DNA from: Anaerobacillus alkalilacustris
Lineage (GTDB): Bacteria > Bacillota > Bacilli > Bacillales > Anaerobacillaceae
NCBI RefSeq assembly: GCF_001866005.1
Contig: NZ_MLQR01000043.1
Coordinates: 83,636-147,635 of the forward strand
Direction: 5' to 3'
DNA: 64,000 bases
The first letter of the stretch is position 1. Every line of letters begins with the position of its first letter. The notes under the pieces are model-generated. The model saw only the letters and a program-made list of their open reading frames with translations, had not been told where the DNA came from and did not search any database. The position numbers and the translations under genes are program-made. Shown here in pieces: positions 18,725-27,209 of the stretch.

Positions 18725-20125
18725 ATGGAAATTAATAAATTAGACATCCTTGATGTGTTAGAGAAAATAAAAGATGGTTTCTATATGTTAGATTTCGAGT
18801 GGAAATTTGTTTACTTAAACAGTGAAGCTGAAAAAATACTGAACCGAACAAAGGATAATCTTATCGGGAAATATTTTAGGGATGAATTTCCCGAAGCGGA
18901 TAATTCATCGTTATATACAAATCTGCACTTAGCAATGGAAAAACAGAAAACTAGCAATTTTGAACTTTATTGCCCAGGGATCAAAAAGTGGTTTAATGTT
19001 CGGATATATCCTTTAAACGAATGTTTATCGGTTTATTTCTTAGATATTACTGATACGAAAAAAATGAATATTAGGTTAGAACAACATTATCAATCGTTGT
19101 TCGATAATAATCCTGATGCGGTCTGTTCATTTGATTTGGATGGCAGATATATTAAAGTTAATGAGTCGTTAGAAAAATTAACAGGTTATAGTGAAACTGA
19201 GTTATTAAATAAACCATTTGATCCATTAATTGTAAAAGAAGATTTACAGAGGACTAAAGAGTATTTTAATAGGGCTAAAGGTGGAATTCCTCAGACGTAT
19301 GAATGCAGAATAATACATAAATCTGGTAGAAATATTCATTGGAAGGTAAAGAATATTCCAATTACAGTAGATGATCAAATCATTGGTGTATTTGAAATAG
19401 CAAAAGACATCACTCTACAAAAGGTTGCTGAAGAAAGAATAGAAAAGTCAGAGAAACTATCATTAGTTGGACAATTATCAGCCTCAATCGCTCATGAAAT
19501 TCGAAATCCACTTACAACATTAAAAGGTTTCTTACAATTAATAAAAAGCCAAAAGGGGATAGACCCTGTTCATATAGATATTATGTTATCCGAAATGGAT
19601 CGTATTGAGTTAATAACAAGTGAATTGTTATTTTTAGCAAAACCTCAGTCCGTCCAAATAAAATATGCGAACTTAAAAGAAATCATAAATGATGTTGTAG
19701 TTTTGTTACAATCACAAGCACTTATGAAAAATATTGAAATCGTTTTTGATTACCAAGATGTAGAACCTATTCGTTGCGTTAGTAATCAATTAAAACAAGT
19801 ATTTATTAATCTTATTAAAAATGCAATTGAATCTATGTCAAACGAGGGGAGAATAACGATTAGCCTTGTGAACTTATGCAATGATAATATTATGATCGAG
19901 ATAATAGATCAAGGATGTGGTATTTCACCTGAATTAGCCAAAAATATAGGACTTCCTTTTTATTCAACAAAAGAAAAAGGTACCGGTTTAGGAATGGTCA
20001 CTACATATAAAATTATCAACGATCATGGTGGGAAAATAAATTTCGAAAGTAAAATAGGTGAAGGCACTACATTTAGAATTACTTTTCCTAAGAAAATAAA
20101 TAATAGCTTTCCACAATGTAAATAA
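18725..20125 (+). CDS. PAS-domain sensor histidine kinase (sporulation-kinase type)
   Basis: 466 residues from the ATG at 18725 (GGAGGAG directly upstream; an open frame starts at 18692). Two PAS domains at about 10-115 and 125-245, then HisKA with phospho-acceptor H257 in SIAHEIRNPLTTLKGFLQLI, and a HATPase_c domain with N box NLIKNAIESM, G1 DQGCGIS and G2 GTGLGM. No membrane segments, so a cytosolic sensor. The H-box with PLTT.KGFLQL is the style of Bacillus KinA/KinE-like kinases that feed the Spo0 phosphorelay. No response regulator gene is adjacent, consistent with an orphan phosphorelay kinase (inference). Confidence 0.88.
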   Translation: MEINKLDILDVLEKIKDGFYMLDFEWKFVYLNSEAEKILNRTKDNLIGKYFRDEFPEADNSSLYTNLHLAMEKQKTSNFELYCPGIKKWFNVRIYPLNECLSVYFLDITDTKKMNIRLEQHYQSLFDNNPDAVCSFDLDGRYIKVNESLEKLTGYSETELLNKPFDPLIVKEDLQRTKEYFNRAKGGIPQTYECRIIHKSGRNIHWKVKNIPITVDDQIIGVFEIAKDITLQKVAEERIEKSEKLSLVGQLSASIAHEIRNPLTTLKGFLQLIKSQKGIDPVHIDIMLSEMDRIELITSELLFLAKPQSVQIKYANLKEIINDVVVLLQSQALMKNIEIVFDYQDVEPIRCVSNQLKQVFINLIKNAIESMSNEGRITISLVNLCNDNIMIEIIDQGCGISPELAKNIGLPFYSTKEKGTGLGMVTTYKIINDHGGKINFESKIGEGTTFRITFPKKINNSFPQCK

Positions 20126-20137
20126 TTTAGTTATTAC

Positions 20138-20176
20138 GAAAAAAACTTGGCGTGTATCAATAGCCAAGTTTCTTTC
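20138..20176. terminator. Bidirectional terminator between kinase and chrA
   Basis: AAACTTGGC / GCCAAGTTT stem with an A run on the left and a T run on the right, between two convergent genes. Confidence 0.85.
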
Positions 20177-20177
20177 A

Positions 20178-21371
20178 TTAAATATAAGAAAATAGAAAAC
20201 CGCCGATTGCACCTGTTACCACGATGATCCAAGGTGGTAACTTCCAATAAACCAACATGGAAAATAAAATCGCAGCTAGTACAAAATCAAGGGGAGTTAA
20301 AATTGAACTAGTCCAAATAGGATGATATAGTGCAGCGATTAAAATACCGACTACTGCAGCATTTACTCCCATAAGAGCCCCTTTTATTTTCCTGTTTCGT
20401 CGTAAAGTATCCCAAAAAGGTAGTGTTCCTAAGATTAGTAGAAATGCAGGTAAAAAGATGGCAACCGTGGCTAGTAAGCCGCCTTTCCAACCATTAATTA
20501 CTGCACCTATATATGCAGCGAAAGTGAATAATGGTCCTGGAACAGCTTGTGCAGCACCATAACCAGTTAAAAATTGTTCCTCACTTAACCAACCAGTTGG
20601 AACAAATTCACGTTCGAGTAAAGGTAATACAACATGCCCCCCACCAAAAACAAGCGAACCAGAACGATAAAAACTATCAAACATCGCTACCCAGTTTAAT
20701 GTTGTCACTTCTCTAATAATAGGGAGCACGATAAGTAATCCAAAGAAAAGTCCTAAGCAAATAAATCCAAAGCGACGAGATAACGGAAAAGTTGCTTCGG
20801 ATGACTGATTGTCTAATTGCTGTTTGTTGTATAATAAGTACCCAACGACTCCTGCAAAAAGTATAACGGTAATTTGTGTAATTGCTGTTTGCCATAACAA
20901 AGTTAAAATAATTGCACCTAAAGCAATAGATTTTCTCTGTAAATCAGGCGTCAAATTTTTGGCCATACCTAAAATGGCATGTGCTACAACAACAACTGCA
21001 ACTACTTTTAGACCATGGATCCACCCTGTATCAGTGAAACCGAAGTTATTTAATAATAAAGCAAAAACAATGAGTGCAATAACAGATGGAAGAGTAAACC
21101 CAATAAATGATATGATACCACCTAAAATTCCAGCACGCATTATACCGATCCCAATTCCAACTTGGCTACTTGCAGGGCCTGGTAAAAATTGACACAATGC
21201 AACTAAGTCTGCATAGCTTTTTTCATCCATCCATTTCCTTCTACGAATATACTCATCATGAAAGTATCCGAGGTGAGCAATTGGCCCACCGAATGATGTA
21301 AAACCGAGTCTTGTGGAAATAAATAAAATTTCTAACAATAATTTCAATTTGTTTTTATGTTTGTCTTTCAT
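20178..21371 (-). CDS. chrA: Chromate efflux transporter ChrA (long-chain CHR family)
   Basis: 397 residues, ten or more hydrophobic segments, built as two homologous halves. The N-half carries GFTSFGGPIAHLGYFHDEY and CQFLPGPASSQ; the C-half carries SGSLVFGGGHVVLPLLE and GYGAAQAVPGP. These duplicated FGGP/PGP motifs define the long-chain CHR (chromate ion transporter) family. The substrate may be chromate or another oxyanion. Start ATG at 21371 with GGAAGGTG upstream. No regulator or chromate reductase gene is adjacent. Confidence 0.9.
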   Translation of the reverse strand: MKDKHKNKLKLLLEILFISTRLGFTSFGGPIAHLGYFHDEYIRRRKWMDEKSYADLVALCQFLPGPASSQVGIGIGIMRAGILGGIISFIGFTLPSVIALIVFALLLNNFGFTDTGWIHGLKVVAVVVVAHAILGMAKNLTPDLQRKSIALGAIILTLLWQTAITQITVILFAGVVGYLLYNKQQLDNQSSEATFPLSRRFGFICLGLFFGLLIVLPIIREVTTLNWVAMFDSFYRSGSLVFGGGHVVLPLLEREFVPTGWLSEEQFLTGYGAAQAVPGPLFTFAAYIGAVINGWKGGLLATVAIFLPAFLLILGTLPFWDTLRRNRKIKGALMGVNAAVVGILIAALYHPIWTSSILTPLDFVLAAILFSMLVYWKLPPWIIVVTGAIGGFLFSYI

Positions 21372-21813
21372 ACTTCACCTTCCATTAGTATAGTGGTAAG
21401 TACTTGATAGGCGTGTAGCTGGAGGTTGTTGCCCTACTCTTTTTTCAAGTTCTACGATTGCTATCATAACAAATAGGTAATTATATAAGCAATTACTTAT
21501 TAAATAATTTAATCATTTCTTTACAAAAACTATAAAAAATAGAGTTACAACGGTAATCTAAACGATAGATACTAGTCTCATTATTAAAAGAAAAAGCACA
21601 AGTGCCCTTGCACATTCAAGAGGAAGTTGGTGCGAGGTGAGTAGTAAGATAAAGGAGAACGAAGTACGTTAGTCTTTCGTTCCATAATCAGAATTTATAA
21701 ATTTCTAACTTGGAAACTGTCTAGTGCAAGCAGCCTACGAGCTCGGTCACTTCAGTCAAGCAACGGACTTCAATTACTGCTTGAGATCCTTCATCGATTA
21801 GCTACATGCAGCT

Positions 21814-21893
21814 TTGCTCCTGCGATTACTCGTCGCACGAAAAACAATTGCTCCTGCGATTACTCGTCGCACGAAAAACAATTGCTCTTGAGC
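21814..21893. repeat. 34-bp tandem repeat, two full units and a partial third
   Basis: Two identical 34-bp units start at 21814 and 21848, each beginning TTGCTCCTGCGATTACTCG; a third unit starts at 21882 and diverges after ~7 bases. Unit count may vary by slippage. Confidence 0.8.
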
Positions 21894-21988
21894 AAATGGA
21901 GTGGCACAGGAGCAGCTGCTCGTGACCAAGGCGCCTTGCGCTTTTCTTAAAAATCAGTCCGTTTGCTGAGTTAGTGAAATTTACTAGT

Positions 21989-22027
21989 TGATCAAACTGA
22001 TTTGTAATTGAGGGTCATAGACCCCCA
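21989..22027 (+). repeat. Fragment of the palindromic repeat family (copy D)
   Basis: Starts GATCAAACTGATTTGTAATT and runs through GGGTCATAGACCCCC, matching the outer end of copies A and B; the three hairpins are missing. Probably a truncated relic. Confidence 0.75.
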
Positions 22028-22128
22028 TTTAACAATACTATCTTAGCTCAACAGTTTGTTTAGATATTAAAGATTTATAGCAAGCGTCTATAACTAACAT
22101 ATTATTTATCGTCCTCGCTGTTAATTCC

Positions 22129-22626
22129 TTAGATCTTCATTATTGGTTGATTATTGTTATATCTGAAAAACCATCGATAATAAAGACGTGATAAATAATA
22201 AGAGATCGTGATGGTTATATAACTCCAATACCAAGTCCATTTTTTATACTTTATTAAATTTGTCGATTTTATAGCATATATTTCAAGTATAACGATTATT
22301 GAAGTATAGAAAACATAGTGCAATACTTTAAATATTTGATGCTTTTGTTCAGGATAATGTATATTAAACAAAGAACAAAAAGATGGAAGAATAAAAAATT
22401 CGAATGTAAAACTTGCTTTATTTGCCTTTTTAAAAAAAAGTCGATGGGGATATTTAATAATTCCATTTTCTACAACAATCAATCCAAAAATCCAGGTAAT
22501 TACTTGTTTAAATAAAAAAGCAAGTTGAGCCTCACGAAATTTATTTCTTGGGACAAATTTATAAAGTATAAATGACATAACTATCCAAGCCGAAGCTTCT
22601 ATGACTTTATCCTTTTTGTAAGACAC
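22129..22626 (-). CDS. CBO0543-type integral membrane protein
   Basis: 165 residues with four or more hydrophobic segments and a Tyr/Trp-rich C-terminus. The layout (an ASAWIVMSFILYKFVPRNKFREAQLAFLFKQ-like opening with the REAQLAFLFKQ patch, WIFGLIVVENG.I.YP, then FEFFILP..CSLFNIHYPE) is that of the CBO0543 family common in Bacillaceae, whose function is unknown. GGAGG precedes the ATG. It appears intact and monocistronic. Confidence 0.75.
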   Translation of the reverse strand: MSYKKDKVIEASAWIVMSFILYKFVPRNKFREAQLAFLFKQVITWIFGLIVVENGIIKYPHRLFFKKANKASFTFEFFILPSFCSLFNIHYPEQKHQIFKVLHYVFYTSIIVILEIYAIKSTNLIKYKKWTWYWSYITITISYYLSRLYYRWFFRYNNNQPIMKI

Positions 22627-22812
22627 ACTATTCCCTCCTTAATTCTATCTATATTGTTCCTCAATGACACATATATATGTTTAAAATAAAAGTAATTTTC
22701 TTTTCATTGACTTTTGCAAACTAATGAACATGGTCACACCTATAATGAAATCCTGCGTCAAATGGGTAAATGTCATAATTACAAAAACCCAACTACTTAA
22801 ATCTATATCTAG

Positions 22813-23022
22813 TTGCGAACGGTTCTTTTGCTATATGTTGGCGGCTTTGGGGCATTGCAAACAGCATCCTTAATTTCAGCATTACCTTTCACTACCATAT
22901 TGATGTTATTAATTATTTCAATCATTAGACTTTTGAATAATGAACCGTTACCTATTAGAAAGGCTGATTTAAGGCGATTTCAACGCCTTCAAAAGGCTAT
23001 TAATAAGGAAAAAAAGAAATAA
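22813..23022 (+). pseudogene. C-terminal fragment of a BCCT-family transporter
   Basis: About 69 residues matching the end of betaine/carnitine/choline transporters (OpuD/BetP type): LLLYVGGFGALQTASLISAL followed by PFTTILMLLIIS and a basic tail. The family is ~500 residues, so about 85% is missing. No preceding part is found in 22627-22812 in any frame, so this is a deletion remnant, not a frameshift. The TTG at 22813 is only the first in-frame start-like codon. Confidence 0.75.
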
Positions 23023-23088
23023 TTTATATACCGATGTTTATTGTTTTAAAAAAAATGCTCAATTAAATTCTTCACACGTTCAATAAGC

Positions 23089-23142
23089 TTGACATGTAAC
23101 CAAAAGGTTTCGTATTCTGAAATAAGAAACCTTTTGGTTACA
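23089..23142 (+). promoter_or_regulatory. Promoter with overlapping ArsR-type operator
   Basis: TTGACA (23089-23094) is followed after 18 bases by TATTCT. Overlapping this is a perfect 17-bp inverted repeat, TGTAACCAAAAGGTTTC at 23095-23111 and its complement at 23126-23142, 14-base loop. Each arm is itself a near-palindrome AACC-N4-GGTT, so there are two candidate half-site pairs, one lying between -35 and -10. There is no T run, so it is not a terminator. The position upstream of an SRPBCC-ArsR pair suggests autorepression by the ArsR protein. Confidence 0.65.
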
Positions 23143-23166
23143 TTCATTTTGGAAGGTAGGCTAACA

Positions 23167-23592
23167 ATGAAAGAAACACTAGATATTGGAAAAAGTATTG
23201 TGTTTGAAGCAAATATACAAAAGGTGTGGGATGTAGTTGCAACAACTGAAGGGATCAACTCTTGGTTTATGCCGAATGATTTTAAACAAGAGCTTGGATC
23301 AGAGTTTACAATACAATCTCCTTTTGGACCAACGCTTTGTAAGGTAATGGAACTTGATCCACCAAACGAGCTTACATTTTTTTGGGGAGAAGCTGGATGG
23401 AAGGTATCATTTAAATTAAAGGATTTAGGAGATAAAACAGAATTTACACTTACCCATACAGGTTGGAGTGAACCTGATGAGATTATTCCTGGACCAGGTC
23501 CAAAACAAACGAATGCTGAAATTAGAAATCGTATGAACAATGGCTGGGATACTATCGTTTATGAAGGCTTACGAAAAGTTGTTGAGAAATAA
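23167..23592 (+). CDS. SRPBCC/AHSA1 domain protein
   Basis: 141 residues from the ATG at 23167 (GGAAGG at ~23151); the frame is open to 23089 but that part overlaps the operator. AHSA1-type core: VFEANIQKVWDVVATTEGIN, FFWGEAGWKVSF and a C-terminal TLTHTGWSEPDE then NGWDTIVYEGLRKVVE. Small hydrophobic-ligand-binding fold, ligand unknown. Its stop overlaps the ATG of a downstream ArsR-type gene (TAATG), the usual pairing for this family, but that gene is broken. Confidence 0.82.
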   Translation: MKETLDIGKSIVFEANIQKVWDVVATTEGINSWFMPNDFKQELGSEFTIQSPFGPTLCKVMELDPPNELTFFWGEAGWKVSFKLKDLGDKTEFTLTHTGWSEPDEIIPGPGPKQTNAEIRNRMNNGWDTIVYEGLRKVVEK

Positions 23593-23923
23593 TGTCTGCT
23601 TAGCAAAGTATGATGGCTTTCAGGTGATTACCGACCCAACACGTAGGAAAATGATGGATTTATTAGCAAAACTAAAATTACAAGTTACTAACATATGTAA
23701 TTATTTCCTAATTAGTCGAACGACTGTTTCAAAGCATTTGCGTATCCTTTATGAATCTAACCTAGTAACAGCTCAAAAAAGTAGGTAGAGAGAAGCGGTA
23801 CAAGCTCAACCTGAAGCTTTATTTGAGGTAAAACAATGGCTCTCTTTTTACGAACAATTTTGGGATAATAAGATTTCAGTGTTAAAGCACCTGGTTGAAA
23901 ACGAGGGTGGCTTAAAAGGTTAG
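23592..23923 (+). pseudogene. ArsR-family repressor with multiple frameshifts
   Basis: Translated in pieces it gives a complete ArsR winged-helix protein: LAKYDGFQVITDPTRRKMMD, the recognition helix region ISRTTVSKHLRILYESNLVT, then VGREKRYKLN in one frame and PEALFEVKQWLSFYEQFWDN in another, to the TAG at 23921. The ATG at 23592 is out of frame with the HTH (one base missing near 23600), one extra A precedes the VGREKR segment near 23775, and one base is missing near 23808. Three indels indicate decay. Loss would leave the upstream SRPBCC promoter without its likely repressor. Confidence 0.75.
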
Positions 23924-24018
23924 AATTATTCCCTTTTAAGTCATCCTTAATTTCATTTTTGTATTGTAATTGGAAAAACTAATGACATAAATTTTCTAAG
24001 TTTAAAAAGGAGTAAAAG

Positions 24019-24756
24019 ATGAACAACTATAAAATGACAATTCAATATGATGGTGGCCGCTACAAAGGTTGGCAGCGGCTCGGAAGTGGAGAAAGCACAA
24101 TACAAGGAAAGATTGAAAATGTACTATCACAGATGGTTGGTAAACAAGTTGAAATCATAGGATGCTCGAGAACAGATGCAGGGGTTCATGCATTAGATCA
24201 AATTGCAAATTTTAAAACTAATGAAAACCTTTCAGAAGCAGAGATAAAAAGTTATTTGAATAAATATTTACCACAGGACATTAGTATCACAGATGTGGAA
24301 TTAGTACAAGATCGTTTCCATTCTCGATATAATGCTAAGGATAAAACCTATTTATTTAAAATTTGGAATGAAGAACATTCTCATCCTTTTATGCGCAAAT
24401 ACAGTATGCATGTTGATACTAAACTCGACATTGTAAAAATGAAAAATGCTTCTACATACTTTATTGGTTCACATGATTTTACTGCTTTTTCAAATGCTAA
24501 ATCTAAGAAAAAATCTATGGTGCGTGATATCTATGATGTGGAAATTAATGAAAATAGTGGATTTATCGAAATTCGAGTGCGTGGAAATGGTTTTCTTTAT
24601 AACATGGTAAGAAAAATGGTCGGAACTCTTATAGAGGTTGGATTAGGTGAAATACATGAAGAAACTATTCCGGAAATATTAACATCAAAAGAACGAAAGC
24701 AAACAGGTAGATTAGCAGATTCTTGTGGACTTTATTTAGAAAAAGTTAAATTTTAG
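24019..24756 (+). CDS. truA: tRNA pseudouridine(38-40) synthase TruA
   Basis: 245 residues. Catalytic D53 in CSRTDAGVHALDQ; substrate-binding RFHSRYNAKDKTYLFKIW and the C-terminal FLYNMVRKMVGTLIEVG and TGRLADSCGLYL complete the TruA signature. It isomerises U38-U40 in tRNA anticodon arms. It is not in the ribosomal-protein cluster where one truA usually lies in Bacillus, so this may be a second copy; that cannot be checked here. AAAGGAG precedes the ATG. A terminator follows at 24792. Confidence 0.92.
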   Translation: MNNYKMTIQYDGGRYKGWQRLGSGESTIQGKIENVLSQMVGKQVEIIGCSRTDAGVHALDQIANFKTNENLSEAEIKSYLNKYLPQDISITDVELVQDRFHSRYNAKDKTYLFKIWNEEHSHPFMRKYSMHVDTKLDIVKMKNASTYFIGSHDFTAFSNAKSKKKSMVRDIYDVEINENSGFIEIRVRGNGFLYNMVRKMVGTLIEVGLGEIHEETIPEILTSKERKQTGRLADSCGLYLEKVKF

Positions 24757-24791
24757 TCTAGAAACCCAAAAGAATGAAACAGAGTTATTTG

Positions 24792-24827
24792 GAAATGATA
24801 AATACAGTATTATTTATCATTTTTTTA
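24792..24827 (+). terminator. Terminator-like hairpin between truA and the 40-residue gene
   Basis: AAATGATAAATA / TATTTATCATTT stem with a 6-base loop and a seven-T run. The T run ends only about 5 bases before the Shine-Dalgarno of the next gene. Confidence 0.8.
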
Positions 24828-24840
24828 GGGGGGATTAACA

Positions 24841-24963
24841 ATGAGAAAAGAACTAGAGCAAGCTGTTGAACATGCAAATGAAACAAATCCACGCTCACGT
24901 TCAGGCGGTAAGCCAAGTACATCAAAAAAAACAAAAATGAAAAAAACAAACAAGCATAATTGA
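24841..24963 (+). CDS. Small basic hypothetical protein
   Basis: 40 residues, MRKELEQAVEHANETNPRSR at the start and a Lys/Thr/Ser-rich basic tail ending KKTNKHN. An AGGGGGGAT box lies 6-9 bases before the ATG. Size and composition recall minor small acid-soluble spore proteins or other spore-associated basic peptides of Bacillaceae, but I do not recognise a specific family. A bidirectional terminator follows. Because a terminator hairpin directly precedes its ribosome binding site, it has little room for its own promoter after truA. Confidence 0.6.
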   Translation: MRKELEQAVEHANETNPRSRSGGKPSTSKKTKMKKTNKHN

Positions 24964-25056
24964 TAATTCTGAATTTAGTGAATTTAGAAATGACATACTA
25001 TATCTAGTTATAGGGTTTACAGCCTACTCGGTATTTATGAAATTTACTGAATTAAA

Positions 25057-25106
25057 AAAATAAAGCTTAACTTTCGATCAGTATATGAAGTTAAGCTTTA
25101 TTTTAC
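25057..25106. terminator. Bidirectional terminator
   Basis: AAATAAAGCTTAACTT / AAGTTAAGCTTTATTT perfect 16-bp stem, 13-base loop, with A and T runs on both sides; it separates two convergent genes. Confidence 0.9.
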
Positions 25107-25137
25107 CGTATAGCAACCTTAAGCTAGCTGTTATTAC

Positions 25138-25521
25138 TCATTTTTTATCTTTAAGAAACCATAATGGCTCTAAATTATCAACTTCACCATTGTAGTTAAT
25201 TAAGATTTCTTGGCCAGCTTTAATATCAGCATAAGCATAATATTCAAAGGTGTGATTCTTAAAATTTATATCATAAGTTGCATTTGGTTCATAAGAGTGA
25301 TTAAATAACATGCCATATCCTAAAACAACTGCGGTATGATTTTTCCCATATTCGTATACATAATCACTAAGAACAGTATGCTCGATTAAAATATGTTCTT
25401 CATTAGGATAGGGGATAACAGGCGCTTCGTGGATTAAGGTTCCTTTTTTTATATCTTGTGTTGCAAATATACCTCTATTGAATTCTCCATTGCATAACGT
25501 GGAAGTCTTTACCTCAATCAT
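25138..25521 (-). CDS. SET domain-containing protein
   Basis: 127 residues forming a minimal SET domain: FNRGIFATQDIKKGTLIHEAP at the start of the fold, GYGMLFNHSYEPNATY (the NHS.xPN pseudoknot motif) and YADIKAGQEILINYNG at the end. SET proteins transfer methyl groups from S-adenosylmethionine to lysines; bacterial single-domain forms have unknown targets. No post-SET cysteines. The ATG has GGAGAC upstream. Monocistronic. Confidence 0.85.
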   Translation of the reverse strand: MIEVKTSTLCNGEFNRGIFATQDIKKGTLIHEAPVIPYPNEEHILIEHTVLSDYVYEYGKNHTAVVLGYGMLFNHSYEPNATYDINFKNHTFEYYAYADIKAGQEILINYNGEVDNLEPLWFLKDKK

Positions 25522-25849
25522 TTATGTCTCCTTCGTGTTCTTTTAATGAGTTTGTTCGTGTTATAATTTCTTATAAAAGCTAACAATTTATTATAACCTT
25601 AGCGTAATGCGTTGTCATTATTCGATAATAACAAATTTGAATATCTAAATTTTCATAATACATTATTTTCACACTAAGTAACTAGTCGTAGATTAGTGTA
25701 GCTCATTTTTTGTAATTATGATATTCACTCTTTCACAAAAATTTAAAAATATTACTTCAACCTCTAGAACCAATATTAAAAAAAGGATAAGAATAATAAA
25801 TAGAGAACTATGGAGCATTAGTTTTTAGAATAATGGGGGATTTGCTTAC
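25522..25849. other. 328-bp divergent gap with one small hairpin
   Basis: Between the divergent SET and symporter-like genes. Only an ACACTAA/TTAGTGT stem (25671-25699) stands out, followed by a short T run. No promoter pair was assigned with confidence. Confidence 0.5.
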
Positions 25850-26344
25850 ATGTTAATACAAATGAATAAAGTTTTAGAAAAGTTAATGCCAGTGATTACT
25901 CCGACGGGTGTAGTTATTGGTGTGCTTCTTACAGCTTGGTTATTACCGTTAACGTTTTTAGTTCCATGGATTTTTGCGTTCATGACTTTTTCAGGAAGTT
26001 TAAACTCTAATTTTGTTGATTTGAAACGAGTCTTACTCCACCCGAAACCAATTCTCGTTTGCTTTTTTATCCTTCACTTAATCATGCCACTAATCGCTCT
26101 AGGTATTGGTAAGGTATTTTTTTATGGTGACCCATATACGATTACTGGACTTGTTATCGCATTTGTTATCCCAACTGGTATTATTAGTCTCATTTGGGTT
26201 AATATTTATAAGGGAAATGTACCATTAACACTATCAATTATTTTGCTAAATACTATTCTTTCACCTGTAATTGTTACTTATAGTTTAAAATTATTAGTTG
26301 GTTCGAATGTCAACATTGATCAATGGGGCTCTATAACAGTTTAG
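25850..26344 (+). pseudogene. 3'-truncated bile acid:sodium symporter (BASS)-like gene
   Basis: 164 residues with about five hydrophobic segments: an N-terminal PVITPTGVVIGVLL, LPLTFLVPWIFAFMTFSGSL, HLIMPLIALGIG and ITGLVIAFVIPTG, as in BASS-family/YocS-like transporters. The family has about 300-330 residues and ten segments, so the second half is missing. A terminator hairpin follows the stop at once, then the IS607-type element. Either a decayed gene or a half-size variant; truncation next to the insertion is more likely. Confidence 0.6.
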
Positions 26345-26357
26345 TTAAAAATATTTA

Positions 26358-26397
26358 ATCTTATCTAAAATTCACTATTTTAGGTAAGATTTTTTTA
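26358..26397 (+). terminator. Terminator before the IS607-type element
   Basis: ATCTTA-TCTAAAAT / ATTTTAGG-TAAGAT stem followed by seven Ts. The T run is also the left boundary of the 410-bp tandem duplication. Confidence 0.8.
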
Positions 26398-27209
26398 TTC
26401 AAATAATTAATAGGTTGTTATAAAATGGTTTTATAGGAGGTGTTTTCATGTATACACTAAAAGAAGCCGCAAACATTTTAGGGGTTTCTAGTTCCACGTT
26501 ACGTAGGTGGGAAAAAGAAGGTAAAATTACTTCAACAAGAACTTCCGGAGGGCACAGGAGATACACTACCGAAGATTTATCTAACGTTAATAAAAATAAA
26601 GTTAAAAATCCTAAAATGACTATAGGATATTGTAGGGTTTCTTCTTCAGACCAAAAAGATGACTTGAAAAGACAAGTTCAAAATGTTAGTCAATATTGCA
26701 CTGCTAATGGTTACTCTTTCAAAATTGTTGAAGATTTAGGTAGTGGATTAAATTACAACAAAAAAGGATTGAAAGAGTTGATTGTTTTGATAGAGTCCAA
26801 TTTTTTATTCAAATAATTAATAGGTTGTTATAAAATGGTTTTATAGGAGGTGTTTTCATGTATACACTAAAAGAAGCCGCAAACATTTTAGGGGTTTCTA
26901 GTTCCACGTTACGTAGGTGGGAAAAAGAAGGTAAAATTACTTCAACAAGAACTTCCGGAGGGCACAGGAGATACACTACCGAAGATTTATCTAACGTTAA
27001 TAAAAATAAAGTTAAAAATCCTAAAATGACTATAGGATATTGTAGGGTTTCTTCTTCAGACCAAAAAGATGACTTGAAAAGACAAGTTAAAATGTTAGTC
27101 AATATTGCACTGCTAATGGTTACTCTTTCAAAATTGTTGAAGATTTAGGTAGTGGATTAAATTACAACAAAAAAGGATTGAAAGAGTTGATTGTTTTGAT
27201 AGAGTCCAA
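26391..27209 (+). repeat. 410-bp tandem direct duplication
   Basis: 26391-26800 and 26801-27209 are identical over their length except one missing base in the second unit (GACAAGTTCAAAATG at 26671 versus GACAAGTTAAAATG at 27081). The junction falls at a run of six Ts. Confidence 0.95.
26448..26816 (+). pseudogene. tnpA: IS607 serine recombinase TnpA, first (3'-truncated) copy
   Basis: The first ~118 residues are a proper IS607 TnpA: a MerR-type DNA-binding helix (YTLKEAANILGVSSSTLRRW) and the start of the resolvase domain with the nucleophile serine region GYCRVSSSDQKDDLKRQ. The frame is intact at the position where the second copy is shifted, but coding stops a few codons past the duplication junction at 26800, losing the last ~80 residues of the catalytic domain. 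AGGAGG lies upstream. Confidence 0.88.

Larger units (their letters stand above)
21372..22128. other. 757-bp gap with tandem repeats, no gene
   Basis: A non-coding stretch. It holds two exact 34-bp tandem units plus a partial third (see 21814-21893) and a fragment of the palindromic repeat at 21989-22027. The first 250 bp are AT-rich with the chrA upstream region. No credible reading frame or RNA gene was found. Confidence 0.6.

Noticed and set aside
23095..23142. Terminator of the BCCT fragment
   Set aside because: The inverted repeat lacks a T run on either side and overlaps a TTGACA promoter element, so an operator is more likely.
23046..23540. 164-codon minus-strand frame opposite the SRPBCC gene
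   Set aside because: It overlaps the SRPBCC gene and the operator entirely and encodes a low-complexity Ser/Phe-rich sequence; shadow frame.
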